Positions 11,397-24,175 are shown, numbered from the stretch's first letter. The stretch is 42,271 nucleotides of DNA from Pelargonium x hortorum (GCA_036897525.1 JAYMTJ010000080.1:1-42271); one strand, 5' to 3'. Translations and numbers: made by a program. Notes: generated from the letters alone by a model not told the origin.

Positions 11397-12574
11397 TAAC
11401 AGATAGAGCTATGTGTTTTTTTCTAGAAATGAAAGAAAGAAAATTTAAGGAATAGAGTAGAAGTCAATTTGAAAGTCAGGTGTCCTCTAGTGTAAGATGG
11501 TATAGACTAAATAGACTCCTAATATCTCCAAGTTATGAATAGTCAAGTGCAGTTTACGGGGCAGCACACTCTTTAGGTCATTAGAGACAGGTTCTGCTAA
11601 GTAGGGTTTATGGGTCCTGTACAAGAGAGATTTCTAGGTATTGATGCGCTTTGCTTTTGCTCAATAAGTATTTGTACTAGTAGAGTTTAGGCCCATGTAC
11701 AATATAGGATTTAGAGCTTAGCTTGGGATTTGGGGACTTCCAATCCAAGAGGGATTGACTTTATATTATATCGGATAGGACTGTTTCCGCAGTGATTTCC
11801 CAGTAGTTCATGTACAGGATATATTTGCCTTGTATTTGCCTTAAGCTTAAGTAAGAAGAAAGGTCTAGCTCCTACGAAAAAGTTCTAGGTATTGGTATTG
11901 GGCTTAAGTAAGAATCCGGATATTCTAGGATGTTATTCTATTAGACAAGGAAGGCTTTAGCGATTTCCATAGCAGCAAGGGATTGACGGGTCCGTTGAGT
12001 TTTGTTTTCAGCGGTCAATTTTTATTTTAGAGATCCTGTTTTTAAGTGTTTTGGAAATTCCTAGATTTTATGGATTTTTGATCCATTTCGGGTGTTTTCG
12101 ATTCCACTATTTCTGAGTTATAATCACTTAGATAGTATCTAAGGAAAAGACAGATAGATATGTATTTGAGATAGGTCTGTTGAGTAGGAGTTTGACAGGT
12201 CTTAACTTAAAGACTCCGGATCTATATAAAAAAGAAGTTGAGGCATGAAATGAAATAAGTGTAAGATTGAGGATTATGAGTGGATCTTCTCCTAGTTATT
12301 AGGCTGTCAATTAGGGGTATTAACTTTATCGGATGGGAGTATTTCCAGATAGAGATGGGCTTTATTCGGTTAGGAACTTCCATGTAGAGTTTATAGGCCC
12401 ATGTTCGGAGAGGTATTTGCCATGTATTTCTTTTTTTATAGGATTCTGGGTAAACACTTTAGAGCCTTTATTCTGTATTCTTATAAAGTGTAAGTATGTT
12501 CTCTCATTATATTCTATGGAATTAACCTCCTAACTAATAGTGGTGACGCGGTAAGAAAAGAAAGATGTGCTCTA

Positions 12575-12640
12575 TTATCTTATCAATCTAAGGCTCATAC
12601 CCTCCTAATTGATAAACTGCATAGAACTGAGGAATTATCT
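12575..12640 (+). repeat. Dispersed GATAAGC element, copy 5
   Basis: The copy reads ATCTAAGGCTCATACCCTCC, then TAATTGATAAACTGCATAGA and ACTGAGGAATTATC. The core has one change (GATAAACTGC). The tail contains CACTAACTACATC and later TAGTAGCAAGCAGC, which resemble words in the tails at 18.79 kb (AGCAACAAGCTAC) and 32.13 kb (AAGCTGCAACAAGAAGCTAC). Confidence 0.55.
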
Positions 12641-12882
12641 TGCTTACTGTTAATACACTAACTACATCTAATAGATAAGAGTAATACTAATTTTATATTA
12701 TACAATTTCATAATTAACTAAAAATTGATTTAAGTGTAATACAACAAGAACTAAAATACTGTATAAAATTCTAACTCCTGTACTCCCGAAGACTAAGAGC
12801 TCCACAGGAATATCCTAGTAGTAGCAAGCAGCAGGTCTAGCTTTTCTCATTTTAAGAAGAGTATAAAAGAAAAAGTGCAAGT

Positions 12883-13185
12883 TCATAAGAAGGATTATAA
12901 ATAGGGCACAATAAGAGAGGTATGAAGAACAAGTCATGAAGAAGAAAAGCAAGTCAGTCAGTTTTTTTATTATGTTCCCGTGTTTCCAGGGTTTCCTAAG
13001 CCTTTTCAATTTTGGTCTAAACTAAATAAGAAATTTCAGGTCTTCATAAGTCTATTATAGGACTATTTCCCTCTAATAACTGTCTAATAACTGTAACTCC
13101 TACAAAGGTATATCTCTCAAACAAGGTACATAGCTTATAAGTCATAAGAAGGATTAAGTTAAGATAAGAGAATATGAAGAAGAGG
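12883..13185 (+). repeat. Two copies of a CATAAGAAGGATTA word block
   Basis: The exact 14-mer CATAAGAAGGATTA occurs near 12887 and again near 13141, each followed by a purine-rich stretch ending ATAAGAGA-TATGAAGAA. Related purine-rich stretches lie at 15836-15910, 25738-25760 and 28008-28060. The complementary strand of the 15.8-kb copy reads as short hydrophobic frames of 61 and 68 codons. They could be remnants of one transmembrane coding sequence, but the frames are short and I recognise no family, so I list this only as a repeat. Confidence 0.35.
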
Positions 13186-13199
13186 CTGCAGATTTTTGA

Positions 13200-15160
13200 G
13201 GCTAGTAAGTCCGTTGGCGGATCCTATAAAGTAAGGTTAACTAAACTGATACTAATTGCCTTTCCCTCCTTCACAAAGTTTCAGGTAATGCTTTCCTATA
13301 CTATTCTAAGTTTCTAACCTCCCGTGTCAATAACAGCAGGGTGCAAGAGGGAGCTTTTAACAACAAGAGGCTTTTGGTTTATTACTCAATCTTATAAGAG
13401 TCCTTAATATTTTTTTTATTTGTAGGAAAGAAATCGCTTAAATTAAATAAAGAAAGCTTATCTCTTCTCTGTAACCCGTCTCCTTTAAAATCCCTTCACG
13501 CTTAAGACCTATCCTTTTTTTGTGGGTCTGGACTCGGTTGGGTGTAAGATTTTTGTAATTCAAAAGCTTTGGGCCCTATGGTACCAGCCTACTATTAGCG
13601 GGTCTAGCGATTAGTATCAAACTGGAAGTCCCTGGCTATAAAAAACGAGCAGCTTTTGGCAAAATTTGTTCTAGTGTATTTTTTAGTCCTCTCGTTATGG
13701 AATATGAAAGACGTTAAAAGAGCCCCCCCTTGCAAAGAAAAGTAAACAAACAAATATTTTTTTATTTTAAGTGCTTTCGCAAGAATAAAAAAGAACCTAA
13801 CTTATGACAAGTTATATATATACCCAGATTCTTGTAAACAGTTAAGAAGGGGTGTCTCTTGTACTAAAACTGCGGTCAAATTCAAAGTGTATGGGACGGA
13901 GGGTTTTTTTTCTCTCTCTAATCTTGTTAGAGTGCACGTAAAGAGTATATAGTAAATTGAATACTTCTTCGGAAAAGCTTAGAATGGAAGTGGATTAGAA
14001 GCTGAATTTTGGTTGAGATAGTAATGCATTTAAGACTTAAGCTTAGACGACTTAATATACTGACGAGTTTCTGTCTCTGGTGTATTATAGAATTCGTTTA
14101 CTTGTTTACTTTTAATTGGTAATTGGGCACAACTCAACGAAGGGCATCATTTATTTATATATAGTTTTAGCAAGTATAACAACCGAATCCTTACCCATTT
14201 TTGGTAACACTACATGCGGGGCTTTACTTTAGTGGGGATTTAAAAGAAGTTTTTGCTCGAGTCTTTTTTTAGTATCCGGGGTAATCTAAAAAAGAGGAAG
14301 TCTTACATTTGAGCTAGTATTTTCTTAGATATTCGCCTAAACAAGATCTATGTTAAGTCTGCTAATTATAAGATATGAAAAAAAAGTATAGCTTCGTAAG
14401 ACTTAACTTAAAGAGCAGGTTTCGAGTAGAACCAAGCCTAGTTTTTTACAAGGGAAAAGGCTTTCATTTCTGGGGGTCATTTTTGCCGGGGAAGTACTTT
14501 TTTTTACAAGCTTGAGCAGTACAGTACATTCCAAGTTCACCTAAAAGTATAGAAGTAATTCAGGGTTCTTTCATTATTTAGAAGAGTTTGTCAGCCATTC
14601 TCGTTTCTAGTTTTGGAATCTATTGAAAATCTTTTAGTTTTAGTAAAGAAAGGAATAGTGATGTATATAAAGTAAGGCACTTCTAATAAAAAGTTTTTTC
14701 TTCATTTTCAGATAGAGAGGCTTTTTTCAGGTTCTATTTCTATACAGGACAGGGTAGAATTTCCTTAAAAGACAAAAGTACAAAGAGGACCCTGTTTGTA
14801 GGATTAAAACCATGTTTCTCTAAGTTAAGGAAGTCTACTAGATGAAAATTAGGGAGCTGCTTGAGCGAGAGGTTCTAAGAAGTCTCGAAAAGGGAACCCT
14901 GTATGTATCTTCGCTAGAATTAGAATTCTGATATGAAAGCAAGTAAGAAGATAGGCTCGTAAGGTATTATTACTAAGAAGATCTTGGCAGGAAGTAAGGT
15001 TTCAAAAATTTTGGGGGTTAGAACCTACGCATTCTTGTATTCCTGTATTCTGGTTGTTAACAAAGCTGTAAAGGAAGAAAAAGAACTTAAGCTAAAGTAA
15101 GGGGTTTGGAAGTTTTTGTTGTTGGATATTTAGTGTGAATCTGTACTATTATAATACTAT
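13200..15160. other. Intergenic DNA, no gene recognised
   Basis: Both strands lack any recognisable coding sequence, tRNA or rRNA segment. The stretch is AT-rich with many homopolymer runs of A or T of seven or more bases. I see no tandem repeat or strong hairpin. Confidence 0.55.
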
Positions 15161-15165
15161 CCTGG

Positions 15166-15270
15166 ATTAACCTTCTTCGGATGCCTCAGTAACCGAGATT
15201 TATCTTTCGACTTAGTTTGTCTCCTCCAAAAATGATAAGAACAGGGAACCAAGAGGAATCTACCCGAAGA
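15166..15270 (+). repeat. Dispersed GATAAGC element, copy 6 (with conserved arm)
   Basis: The 5' arm starts ATTAACCTTCTTCGGATGC and continues CTCAGTAA. The same arm, with a single extra A, appears on the minus strand at 24148-24175, so 27 of 28 positions agree. About 40 bases further on comes CTCCTCCAAAAATGATAAGA, then GGGAACCAAGAGGAATCTAC, which matches the core order of the family (CTCC, GATAAG, AGG). This copy and the one at 24.1 kb are closer to each other than to the rest. Confidence 0.65.
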
Positions 15271-18200
15271 AGTAAGATAATCACAAATAGCTCTAAAATG
15301 GGGGGGAATTCTTTTCTTAAGCTCTTGTATCTCAAAAGGGGGCATACCCAGCAAATAGCAGGAAGAGAAGGTCTGTTTTCACCTCAAATCCGAATCAAGT
15401 TAAAGGAATAAGATCTAAGGAAATGGGTCGTTTTGGGAGTCTAAAGAATAGAGATCGAGTAAGCGGGTTAAGTAAGCTCCGGTTAAAGTTCTAAGGCTAA
15501 ATAAAGGTAAAGACTTTTTTCTTTCTGAGCCAGTTTATATTATAATATAAGTGGGTAGTAGTGTTACAGAGGTATAAATAGGTAATTCTGCTTGATAGGT
15601 ATCGTTGGGCTTCAGTAAAATGAGTAACCGGGAATTTAAGCCTTTTTTTATCAAAATAGTCGTGAAGGATATTGGGGGAGTGCACCCTTTTATCAAGTAA
15701 TTTCTTAATTGGTTACGTTATATACACAAACTCCTGCTCAGATGACAGCTCTTAGTACCCTCTTATCTAAAATTCCAGGCCATTCTTGCACTTTATTTAG
15801 TCTTTAGTTTAGTAAGCAAACCTTTAGAAATCCGGGTACAATAAGAGAGATAAGACAGGCCCATATAGCCCATAAGAAGAGTAAGATGAAAGGTACAACA
15901 GTCATCATGAAGAAAGTTATAGCTATTGAGATGGTAGGCATTAACAAAAAGGTAAGTTCCTTTTTGAGTGCAGGCATAGCTCCAAACAAAGACTGGCAAT
16001 AAGATTAAAGAGGAAAAGAGTAAAGAATATCATAAAATGCAGGACTTGTTTCATATAATGTAGAAAAACGACTAATATATTAAGCGTGCTTGGGCGGGGG
16101 GGGGGGTTATTTCTTAATTACAGCGTGGTATTTCCTTGAATGTCTATTAGTATTATATACTATAATATAAAAATTCTTGGCTGGATGCTGTAGAGAATCT
16201 AAATTCTTAGAGACAACTTACCGTACAATTCTACTAGAAATTGACTAAGAACACCTCCGGAACCCACAGCTGGCGTCTCAATTAGAATTTGATTTATCGA
16301 AAAACAAACAGGGTAAAATGTAGTGAGCTAATACTCCTGATGTACTATATCGCTTATTAATTTACTGGGTTTTAAGAGTACAAGTAAGTAGTTCCTTATC
16401 TAAGTGATTCTAAAGTTGTAGCACTCCATGCTTAGCCGAATCCTTAAATAAGGTTTCCAGCTCCTGCTATAGACTTTTCTCAAGCAAGATTCCTTTTCAA
16501 AGCAAAAGAGACTCTTAGAAGAATTAGACAGATATTTACTAAACTATCCTCAAGGGTAAGCTTGCTTGCACTCTACTCTCAAAGAATATTCAGCACCGGC
16601 TATGTACCTACAAGCTACAGAATTCACTTCAAACAAATTGTTAGGATTATCTAGACTCTGTCTCTTTACCTAGAACTGGTTTTTTTATTATATTGACTCA
16701 TTTACCGGCCACTGTCAATAGAATCTCTACTTGGAAGAAAGGGTTCAGAACACAAAGAGTTTTGTTAGTTTCAGATTGTTCTAAGGTAAGCCCGTGGGTT
16801 AGGGGGGAGTTTCCGTATTCTGTGCCACTAAACTCGGTTGATAATGAATTTCTTGCAGCAGGTACTGGAAAGCACCAGGAAGCACTAACATAGAAAACAC
16901 CCTTTACTTCAGGGTAGCGCGCCGGGTAATGATTCTAAACACTTTGAAACCCTTGTACTTGTAAGCAAGCTCTTATAGCCAAAGAAATCCCTTGACAGTA
17001 ACTGACTACTAAGCTAGGAATACTCTTTCTTATCTTACTACAAAGTCTACTCAAACTACAAAGACTGAGAGGCTTCCTTAAACCAAGTTGTTATGAGATG
17101 TGGGTATATAAGTTAACTTTATTTAAAGAGAGTTGGGCTTGGTTACAGAGCTTGACTTCAAGAGGAATATTACGCAAGGAAATTTAGAAATAGAATTTGC
17201 GTTGATTTTGGGGGTATAAGGGCCTAAGGTTATAGTACAAACCTCCTTTTTGGGGTCATTTTCCAATTCTTTTTTATCCCTTCAATTTTCTTTCGATTTA
17301 CTTCTTTTATCCGAGTAGGATAAGTGTTATAGGCGTACCTTTCCAGCATAAGCAGCAAACAACAAGAGTACAAGTCGCAACAACTTCTACATAATACCTT
17401 ATTTTTTTGTTACTCTGATTCTTTATACCTTTCTTCAGAAATAGAACCTTCATCTTAATCATACCTGTAATATCTTAGTCTTAATCTTGTTTAGTGATTC
17501 TAGTTTTTACGATTCCTTTTATTTACATTTATTTCATTAGTGAGACTTTTCCACTTTATGCCTTTGTACTATCAAACGGGCACTCTAGTCAAGAGATATT
17601 CTTAACAAAAGACCTAAATTTCACATAACACTTCTTTAAGAATTACACTAGAATACCTATGTCTCAAGGAGCATCTTCCAGTTTTCATTGCCTTAAATCA
17701 GGTCTTGGGAAAGGAAATATTCTATTAGTCATTATTTCATTATAGGAGCTCCTTCAGCAAGCACAAATTTCTTTGATAGAACTTTTTATTAAGCGGTTAA
17801 AGGCTCAAAAAAGTAGTTTAATACACGCAAGTTTTCTACTGCAGAAATTCTTCCCCTGTGCTAAGACAGCGAAGTGAAATCCGGATGTTGTTTTACTTTA
17901 CTCAGTATATCAAAAAACCCATTAGTTAGACAGGGAGTTTAGAAGTCCCCTGCGACCGGATACTCCTAGAGTTACCCCAAGTTATGTTTTAAAGGGGAAA
18001 GTTTTAGATCTTACACGAAAAGACTCGTATATACCGTTTATAAAGAATATTATATTTACGTTATAGCCAGCATACCCCCTAAATCATACTGCTTTAGAAC
18101 TAGACTCCTCCTCTTCTGTATCCTTGTAGCTGTCTTGTTAGTCTTATTAGCTGTAACCTTCTTATTAAGTTAAGAGAAATTCCCTTATTACCTGTCTTCT

Positions 18201-18589
18201 TGCCTGTATGAATGGTATGGGCTTTCCTTTTACTTACCTCTAGCTAATGTTTTCCTTATTATTTATAAGAATAAAAGTCAGTAAATGTCTTTATTTTCAA
18301 GTTTTAGATAGTAATAAAAGAAATGACTTAGATAGAAGAACTCGGAATCGGACCCTGTTGATATGATAGCAGGTTTCTCTAAGGTATTCGGTAGGTGCCT
18401 TACTAGAATCTAGTTGACTTTCGTCTCTCATTTTGTTAGAGCATCCCCAACTGGAAGTGGTGCCCGTGGGTTCAAGTCTTCTTGTTTCTCTTCATATTCT
18501 TACTTACGACTTTTATTTGTCTTTCTTTTCTGACTTCTTTACTTAATTGGTTTTCTTTCTTTGTCTTCTGTATCTGGGTATTAGGCTTA
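15271..18589. other. Intergenic DNA, no gene recognised
   Basis: No gene was recognised. Visible structure includes a 16-bp perfect AT palindrome at 15535-15550 (TTATATTA and its complement), an unbroken run of 11 G at 16096-16106, and a pair of short hydrophobic minus-strand frames at 15793-15999. A 66-codon plus-strand frame at 16693-16893 opens on TTG and has no motif. At 18430-18500 there is a tRNA-like string (GTTAGAGC, then GTGGGTTCAAGTC) whose stems do not pair well enough to call. Confidence 0.5.
16096..16106 (+). repeat. Run of 11 G
   Basis: Eleven consecutive G residues, preceded by GGGC, stand out in AT-rich DNA where most homopolymers are A or T. Such a run is prone to slippage, and its real length may vary between copies or be misjudged by sequencing. 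No gene adjoins it. Confidence 0.9.
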
Positions 18590-18629
18590 GTAGGAACAGA
18601 AGTAAGAGAGACTATACCATTACCACCTA

Positions 18630-18670
18630 TTCCATCCTCTTAAACGATAAAGACAGAGAGCAAGAGGAGT
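18630..18670 (+). repeat. Dispersed GATAAGC element, copy 7 (weak)
   Basis: The segment reads TCCATCCTCTTAAACGATAA, then AGACAGAGAGCAAGAGGAG. The CATCCTC arm, CGATAA core start and closing GAGG are kept, while GCTAC is lost. It is followed by the same kind of AT-rich tail with many ACTAATAC words, then AGCAACAAGCTAC at about 18793. Its placement relative to that tail supports membership. Confidence 0.4.
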
Positions 18671-19130
18671 ACGCCTTATAGACTCATACACTCACTATTA
18701 TATATAATCTAATACTAACCTAGTACTATAGTAACTAAGACTATACTAATAATAAGAAAACTAATACAAGAAGCTAAGACCGTCAAGACAATAGCAACAA
18801 GCTACAGCCCTATCTCTCTACCATCCCCAGGAGAAGACCCCTACGGGTTCCCTTAAAGCACCCCTACCTTACCTGACTAAACTAAAGTAGTTACTGCTCC
18901 TGCTGCTACTACTCTTGCTAAGCTAAGAAAGCCTAAAAAATCTATTCATTCCTCTATAAAAGTATAAAAGAATTTGAATGAGGTTCCTTTTTTTAGTCAG
19001 AATCGGCTGCCTTTGAATTACTCGACTCGATTAACCCCAAGTGAAGTGCCTGAACATATATATAATATATATTATGTCGCAGCTTTTATAAAGCCAACAA
19101 GGGAAACCTACTCTCTATAGATATTTTAGA
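18671..19130 (+). other. C-rich element tail, no gene called
   Basis: After an AT-rich tail of ACTAATAC words comes a C-rich stretch (18800-18900), then GCTGCTACTACTCTTGCTAAG at about 18910-18930. A related string, GCTACTCTTGCTAGG, occurs at about 27356-27370. One plus-strand frame from about 18890 to 19120 is open except for one TAA, and its residues are unremarkable. I regard it as a chance frame within a dispersed-repeat tail. Confidence 0.35.
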
Positions 19131-22100
19131 TGAATCCCTTTTTAAGGATATTATACCCCTGGAATTCCAAATTTCTTGTTATTTTGAACTGATAAAAGTT
19201 TTGTTAAGCAGTGGCGTTCATAATTAGAATACATACCTGTAAGCATGGAGTAGGAATAGAAAGCTTAGCCCTTTTTCTTTATCTATAATAACCCACCAAC
19301 TACCTCCTATTCATACCTGTTTGCACGTCCTTCTATAAGTTTTCATTTTAAATTACCGAATTCCTTTTTTTGTAGTTGATTCAAAAAAACCTTTCAACGT
19401 GGACAATAGCATATGGTTTCATTTTTTAATGAGAAACCCCTATGCCTATGAAGAATTCAACCTGATAATTAAAATATCCTATAATGTAATATACAAACAA
19501 AGGGGGAGTCAAAAGTACCACCCGGCAAAAAACTCGAGGGGCCCTACCAACGTATTCCAGTTAAAAAACCAACCTATTTTCTATTGACTTCTTTTAAAGT
19601 AAAACGTACAGCGGGCCCCCTTTCCTTTAACTTACACTGATATAGAGTTCTTTTGTTATAAGCCTGCTCTTTTTGGAAATTACTCCTAATAAAACAAATG
19701 TTCTTCAACTTGTTACAGGTATTCCAACTTTAGTGCTGTATCTCAGTTTCTTTTGAAAATTAAGAGTGGGTACTTGTATAAGATAAGTTGGGAAAAAAAC
19801 TAAAAAGAGCCCCTTTTGTAAAGGAAACTCCGGAGTCCTTTTCTTTAACTTTTGGGATCTAAAACTTCTATCATTCTTTTTATTTAGGAAATAATCTGGG
19901 CTTTTTCTCGAATTCCAGGGAATTCCGATCCTGCTTGGAGAGCTATTGGCTAAAAAAACCACCTTTTACTTTGCAAATGCCGGGTATAAAATAAAGTCTT
20001 CGCTTTTATAAAGCCTTCTCATGTTTTTTTATAGTGGGAGTCTATATGAGTGTTTGTTACCCTGCGTTAGGTATGAAGACTCCGGGATTTTCTTTCTTTT
20101 CTTGGGTTTACTTTATAAAAATTCTATAAAAATCTTACTTATTTTAAAAAGGATTTCATTAAAGCAGGTAGCTTAACCAGCCTATAGAAAGAACAGGGTA
20201 ACTCGTATAAAAAAGTCAGATAAATAAATAAGAATTTTATACCAATGGCATGGTTTGAGTCCTACTTAACTGTACAACTGAGCCCTAAAAAGCAGTATAT
20301 ATAAATAGAATATAGCACTTCGAGGTACCCTGACTTTATGCTTGCTTTTTATAACAAGAAAAGGCTCTCACTTTGGATACTGCAAACATTATATAGCTTT
20401 AGATATTTTTGACTCCCTAAACTCTTTCTTACTTACTGGAATTGATAACTTGTAATCAGAAGAACACACACAAAAGCCTTACTCAAAACCAAGACTTAAT
20501 AGCTAATTTAACTTAAACTGAAAATTACGGAAATATTCTATTATACATTTAGAAGTAAAAAGTAAAAGACTTTCAAGACTAACGAAAAGTATAACGAATA
20601 GAATAGAGATTAAAAAACAATGCTATTATCTAAAATGTCTCTTATTGCCCTTTTGGCTACCCTTTCTTATTAAGTACTTTTGGTCCCTAATTAAATAGTT
20701 AGCCTTTACCCTTTTCTTTTTGTTTTGAGATTACCTAAGATTGAACTCACGAAATTACGAACACTTGAGCTTCTATTTGTCCTATTAAGTAATCAGAAAC
20801 CCATCATCCTCTAAACTGGGATTACCTACCGAGACTCAGAGATCCTTCTAAATCTAAGGGCTTCTAAAAAGAATTTTCTACTGAAATAAAACTTTTACGC
20901 ATTCTTAATTACTAGACTCTTGCTATATATCTCTATATTCTACTTTTATTAAAAGCCCTCCTAAAACGAAAATCCCCTTGCCATAATTTAAACGAAAGAC
21001 ATCTCCCTTTTATTTACCCAATTAGATAGAGCTCTAGGTCCTACTGCTAGAAAGATCAGAACACGAAAGGAAATGAAAGTCTCTCTAGTGTCCACTAAAC
21101 AAACCGGCACCGGCGTCTATACCTCTTAATTGAAAAGTCTATTGTATACCTGGCTGGAATGTCTAGCCTTAGTTGAATTCAAGTCCCCTTATTTATCTCT
21201 GATACTTTACTGCAAAAAATCTCCCTAAACTCTGGAAAAACACAAATAAATAGACAACCTCCTCGCTTTTAAACAATTGCACACCCACTTTTTTCTAATA
21301 AATTGAAATTTAAGGATAAATAAGTACCTTTAAAAACCTCTTCAGTAATTATTTCCAACAAATACTAAGGATTCTTAATACAAAATACAAAGAAAATAAT
21401 AATAGTACTAAAGTTATTATCAAAAATGCCTTTTATCTGTACTTCAGGTACTCAGTAATGCGGTTTTTTACATTTAACTCATAAAACGCTCGATTTACTG
21501 TATTTAAATTCCTTATCTTTTTAAAGGTCTTTGAGTCTTTACATAGTTTAGAATTCCTTGTCTTTATCTACCTTTATCTACTCAGTTTTTTGGAATCTTA
21601 AATAAAGAGAATTTCTTTTAGAAGAAAAACCTTTACCTTGTTCAGAAGTTTGATCTTAGCTATTAAGCAGATTCCTTGAATTACCCGGAACTACCGAAAC
21701 TACTAGAAGAATTCCCTAGGAAACATAGAAAAACTAGCTTATCTATGGATTTACTTTTACATTCATTTCCTTAATAAAAGGAAATAACTTAGCTTTAGAA
21801 TCTTTTCTATTTATCTCTGGGATATTTTAGCTGTTGAAAGTAACCTTCATCAAGATACTAACAAGATACTAACTTCACTGGGTCGCGCGCGAATACGAAG
21901 TAACTTCTTGAAATCAACTTCCCCCCTGTCTTAATTAGTTGTTTAGGAATAATTAAGAAACTTACTTTCAGTTAATATATTCTATCTTCCTAATGGTTTA
22001 TGAGTCTAAGGGGCTTATCTATCTATCTATCCTTTTTGAGGTTTGTATTGAGTAGTTCCAGGAGATTCTATCGATAGAAGGCTAGGAGTTTGAGATTAGA

Positions 22101-24077
22101 TAAAGAAAAGAAATCAGTCTCTCTGAGTTTCAGTAGGAAAGATCGGCTTATAGGAAGAGTGGGTCCCCTTTTACTTACTGAATAAGGCAGGTGGAGCTCA
22201 AGTGTGAGTCATTTCATAGGTTCAAAACGCCTTAGCCAATTTCAGAAGGTAAGACGTACTGAAGGAGCCTGAGTGGGTTCCAAGTAAGAGCTACTAATGA
22301 GTCGAAGGAAAGGCTGAACAAAAGGCAAGCGTTTATGCTTGTTTGAAAGCTAGGTACCCAAACCCGCAATAAACCCTAGATTAGAAAACTGTGGCACTGT
22401 TCTATTGAATACGTCTTCCTCTAAAGAAGTAAACGATCTCAGTTTCCTAAGAAGATGCAGCTAATGGAAAGTAGGTCAAACTAAAGAAGGAATGCTAGCT
22501 AGACATTTCATACCACAATTAGAATAATGAGAACCTTTCTTTCCTATAGGAATTGTGCACTCCGAATAGAGAGAAAGCGAAATACATTGATTGTTTTACC
22601 TCGAAATGAAGAAGTCAAGTAGTTTGTACATGGTTTACGTTAAAGAATTGTTGCTCTTGCTATTAGGAATGTATCGCTTAGAATCTGTTATCTTTTAAGA
22701 GGAAATAAGGAGGCCCTAATTCTAATAATTGGAGAAAGCAAAGTCTCACTCTCATTCTTTGAATAATTATTCCACTACACTAAAAAGAGGTATGAAATCA
22801 CAGATTGGTAAAGAAAGACTGAACTCAGGATTCTCTTCAATAGCACAAATAATACGAAGTCATGTATACGTAAAAGGTATATTTCTTGGGAATAAGGAAG
22901 ATTTTTTCGTCTAAATTCTTTTTTAGTTCTTTAATTCGAGAATTAAACCTGCGTTTCATGTTCCAAAATAGGCCCAGTTGTGGCCCCGATATGCGAAGCT
23001 GATACCACGCTCTTCATAAATAATGCTTATCTTACACCTGGATCTCAACGGAATTTTGATAATACGCCCTTCTTCGAAGCATATACAAAAAAATATCTGC
23101 TGCTTACAGGCTGACTTATTAGGTATCTTAGTATGACTCATACTTAGCTTTTGATTCTATCCCTGCTTTCAACAATTATGTACTAAAGCTAATTTCTAAA
23201 TTTAATATATCGAATACCTTCCTTACTATAAAAAAAAGAAAGAGTACCCGCTAATTATATTAATTCCTTTCTGAATTATGTAATTATAATAAAAGAATTC
23301 CGTGCCTTTTATTTTAATTCGGAACTTATAAAGGAGTTACTCTATCAGATAAAATTTCGTTAGGATAAAACTTTTCATATGTACAAACTAAAAGCTATGC
23401 CTGACAATAAAAAGGAAGAACGAACGAGAAAGCATGAGAAATACTACAAAATAGTCCATATCAAGCCCTATCCTTTTTGATTTAAAATCACTCTAGTTTA
23501 ACCCTGTGTTGAAATAATACAAATCGATTCCATTTTAACAATAATAGAAAAGCCAGTATTTATTTTATTTTATACCAGAGTTATTGACTCCGTTTTACAC
23601 GGCGTAACAATCATCTTTCATAGTTTTTTTTAAATCGGCATATCCTATTTTTCCTATTCTGGTTATTTCGAGACTCTCACAAATGAAAGAAAATACCCCT
23701 CAATATCTTCTTTTAATTTTAGAAACTTGAACTCTGTTTAGAATTACTAAATTTCCTCATCCCAAGCTGGCCCAGTAACTAAAGGATTCATAACTAAACG
23801 AAACAAAAAAAAAGCCTTTACTGGTCTAAAAGACCTTTAAAATATTAAATACCCGGAAAACCAACCAGAAGGAACAGGAACCTCCCTAAACCCAGGATAC
23901 AACAAATCAAAGTAAAAGCAGAAAGCACTTTAGAGCATAAGATTTCACTACTTTACTTTAATAAGATATAAGACTCGAAACTGAAATATCTAGGGAATTG
24001 GAGAGTGCTACTTTCTAGCTAGAAAAGATGTCCATTGATGGGATTTACCAGAGATACTGGAAAAGATATAAGGCAAG
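19131..24077. other. Intergenic DNA, no gene recognised
   Basis: I recognise no gene here. The plus strand becomes richer in A and C from about 20.4 kb onward, except for a G-rich patch at about 22.0-22.5 kb. A tRNA-like string on the minus strand at 20728-20795 has a good 6-bp outer stem but no acceptable anticodon arm. Minus-strand frame 19705-19962 (85 codons) and plus-strand frame 19399-19587 (62 codons) have no motif and look like chance frames. Confidence 0.5.
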
Positions 24078-24175
24078 ATTTATCTTGTTCCCAGCAGCTT
24101 ATCGAAAAGGAGGGATATGCCTTAATAGAGTCTTTTATTAATCATTCTTACTGAGTGCATCCGAAGAAGGTTAAT
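24078..24175 (-). repeat. Dispersed GATAAGC element, copy 8 (inverted)
   Basis: Read on the minus strand, it starts ATTAACCTTCTTCGGATGCA, continues CTCAGTAA, then after about 30 bases reaches GGCATATCCCTCC, CTTTTCGATAAGCTGCTGGG and AACAAGATAAATC. The first block is nearly identical to that of the copy at 15166. This and the copy at 26424 are the two clear inverted members in the window. Confidence 0.65.

Larger units (their letters stand above)
8800..12540 (+). repeat. Zone of diverged G/T-rich repeats
   Basis: Across this 3.7-kb zone the same phrases recur in altered form on the plus strand: AAGTGCAAGAGGGATT, GTATTGATGGGCTTTGCTC, TTGACTTTATCGG and CCCATGTTCGATAGG. Clear examples start near 8855, 8990, 9313, 10130, 10180, 11620, 11750, 12318 and 12480. 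The clearest pair is 9147-9235 against 10578-10672, both beginning TTGATAC-GAATATT-ACC. The strand is rich in G and T. I see no coding frame, and the zone looks like an old, repeatedly duplicated sequence now heavily mutated. Copies of the GATAAGC element lie inside it at about 9.97 and 10.97 kb and just beyond it at 12.6 kb. Confidence 0.55.

Noticed and set aside
11976-12025. String AAGGGATTGACGGGTCCG resembling a conserved small-subunit rRNA segment
   Set aside because: Similarity stops after about 18 bases, and no other rRNA block is found in order around it.
16693-16893. 66-codon plus-strand frame
   Set aside because: Opens on TTG and has no recognisable domain or context.
18424-18500. 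tRNA-like string on the plus strand with GTTAGAGC and GTGGGTTCAAGTC
   Set aside because: The anticodon stem has two mismatches, position 33 is not T, and the acceptor stem does not pair. This is likely a chance match to conserved box words.
20728-20795. tRNA-like sequence on the minus strand (outer stem GATTAC/GTAATC, T-loop-like GAGTTCAATC, a CTCAAG string recalling trnL-CAA)
   Set aside because: No anticodon stem pairs in any register I tried, and the D arm lacks a stem. The outer pairing alone is not enough.
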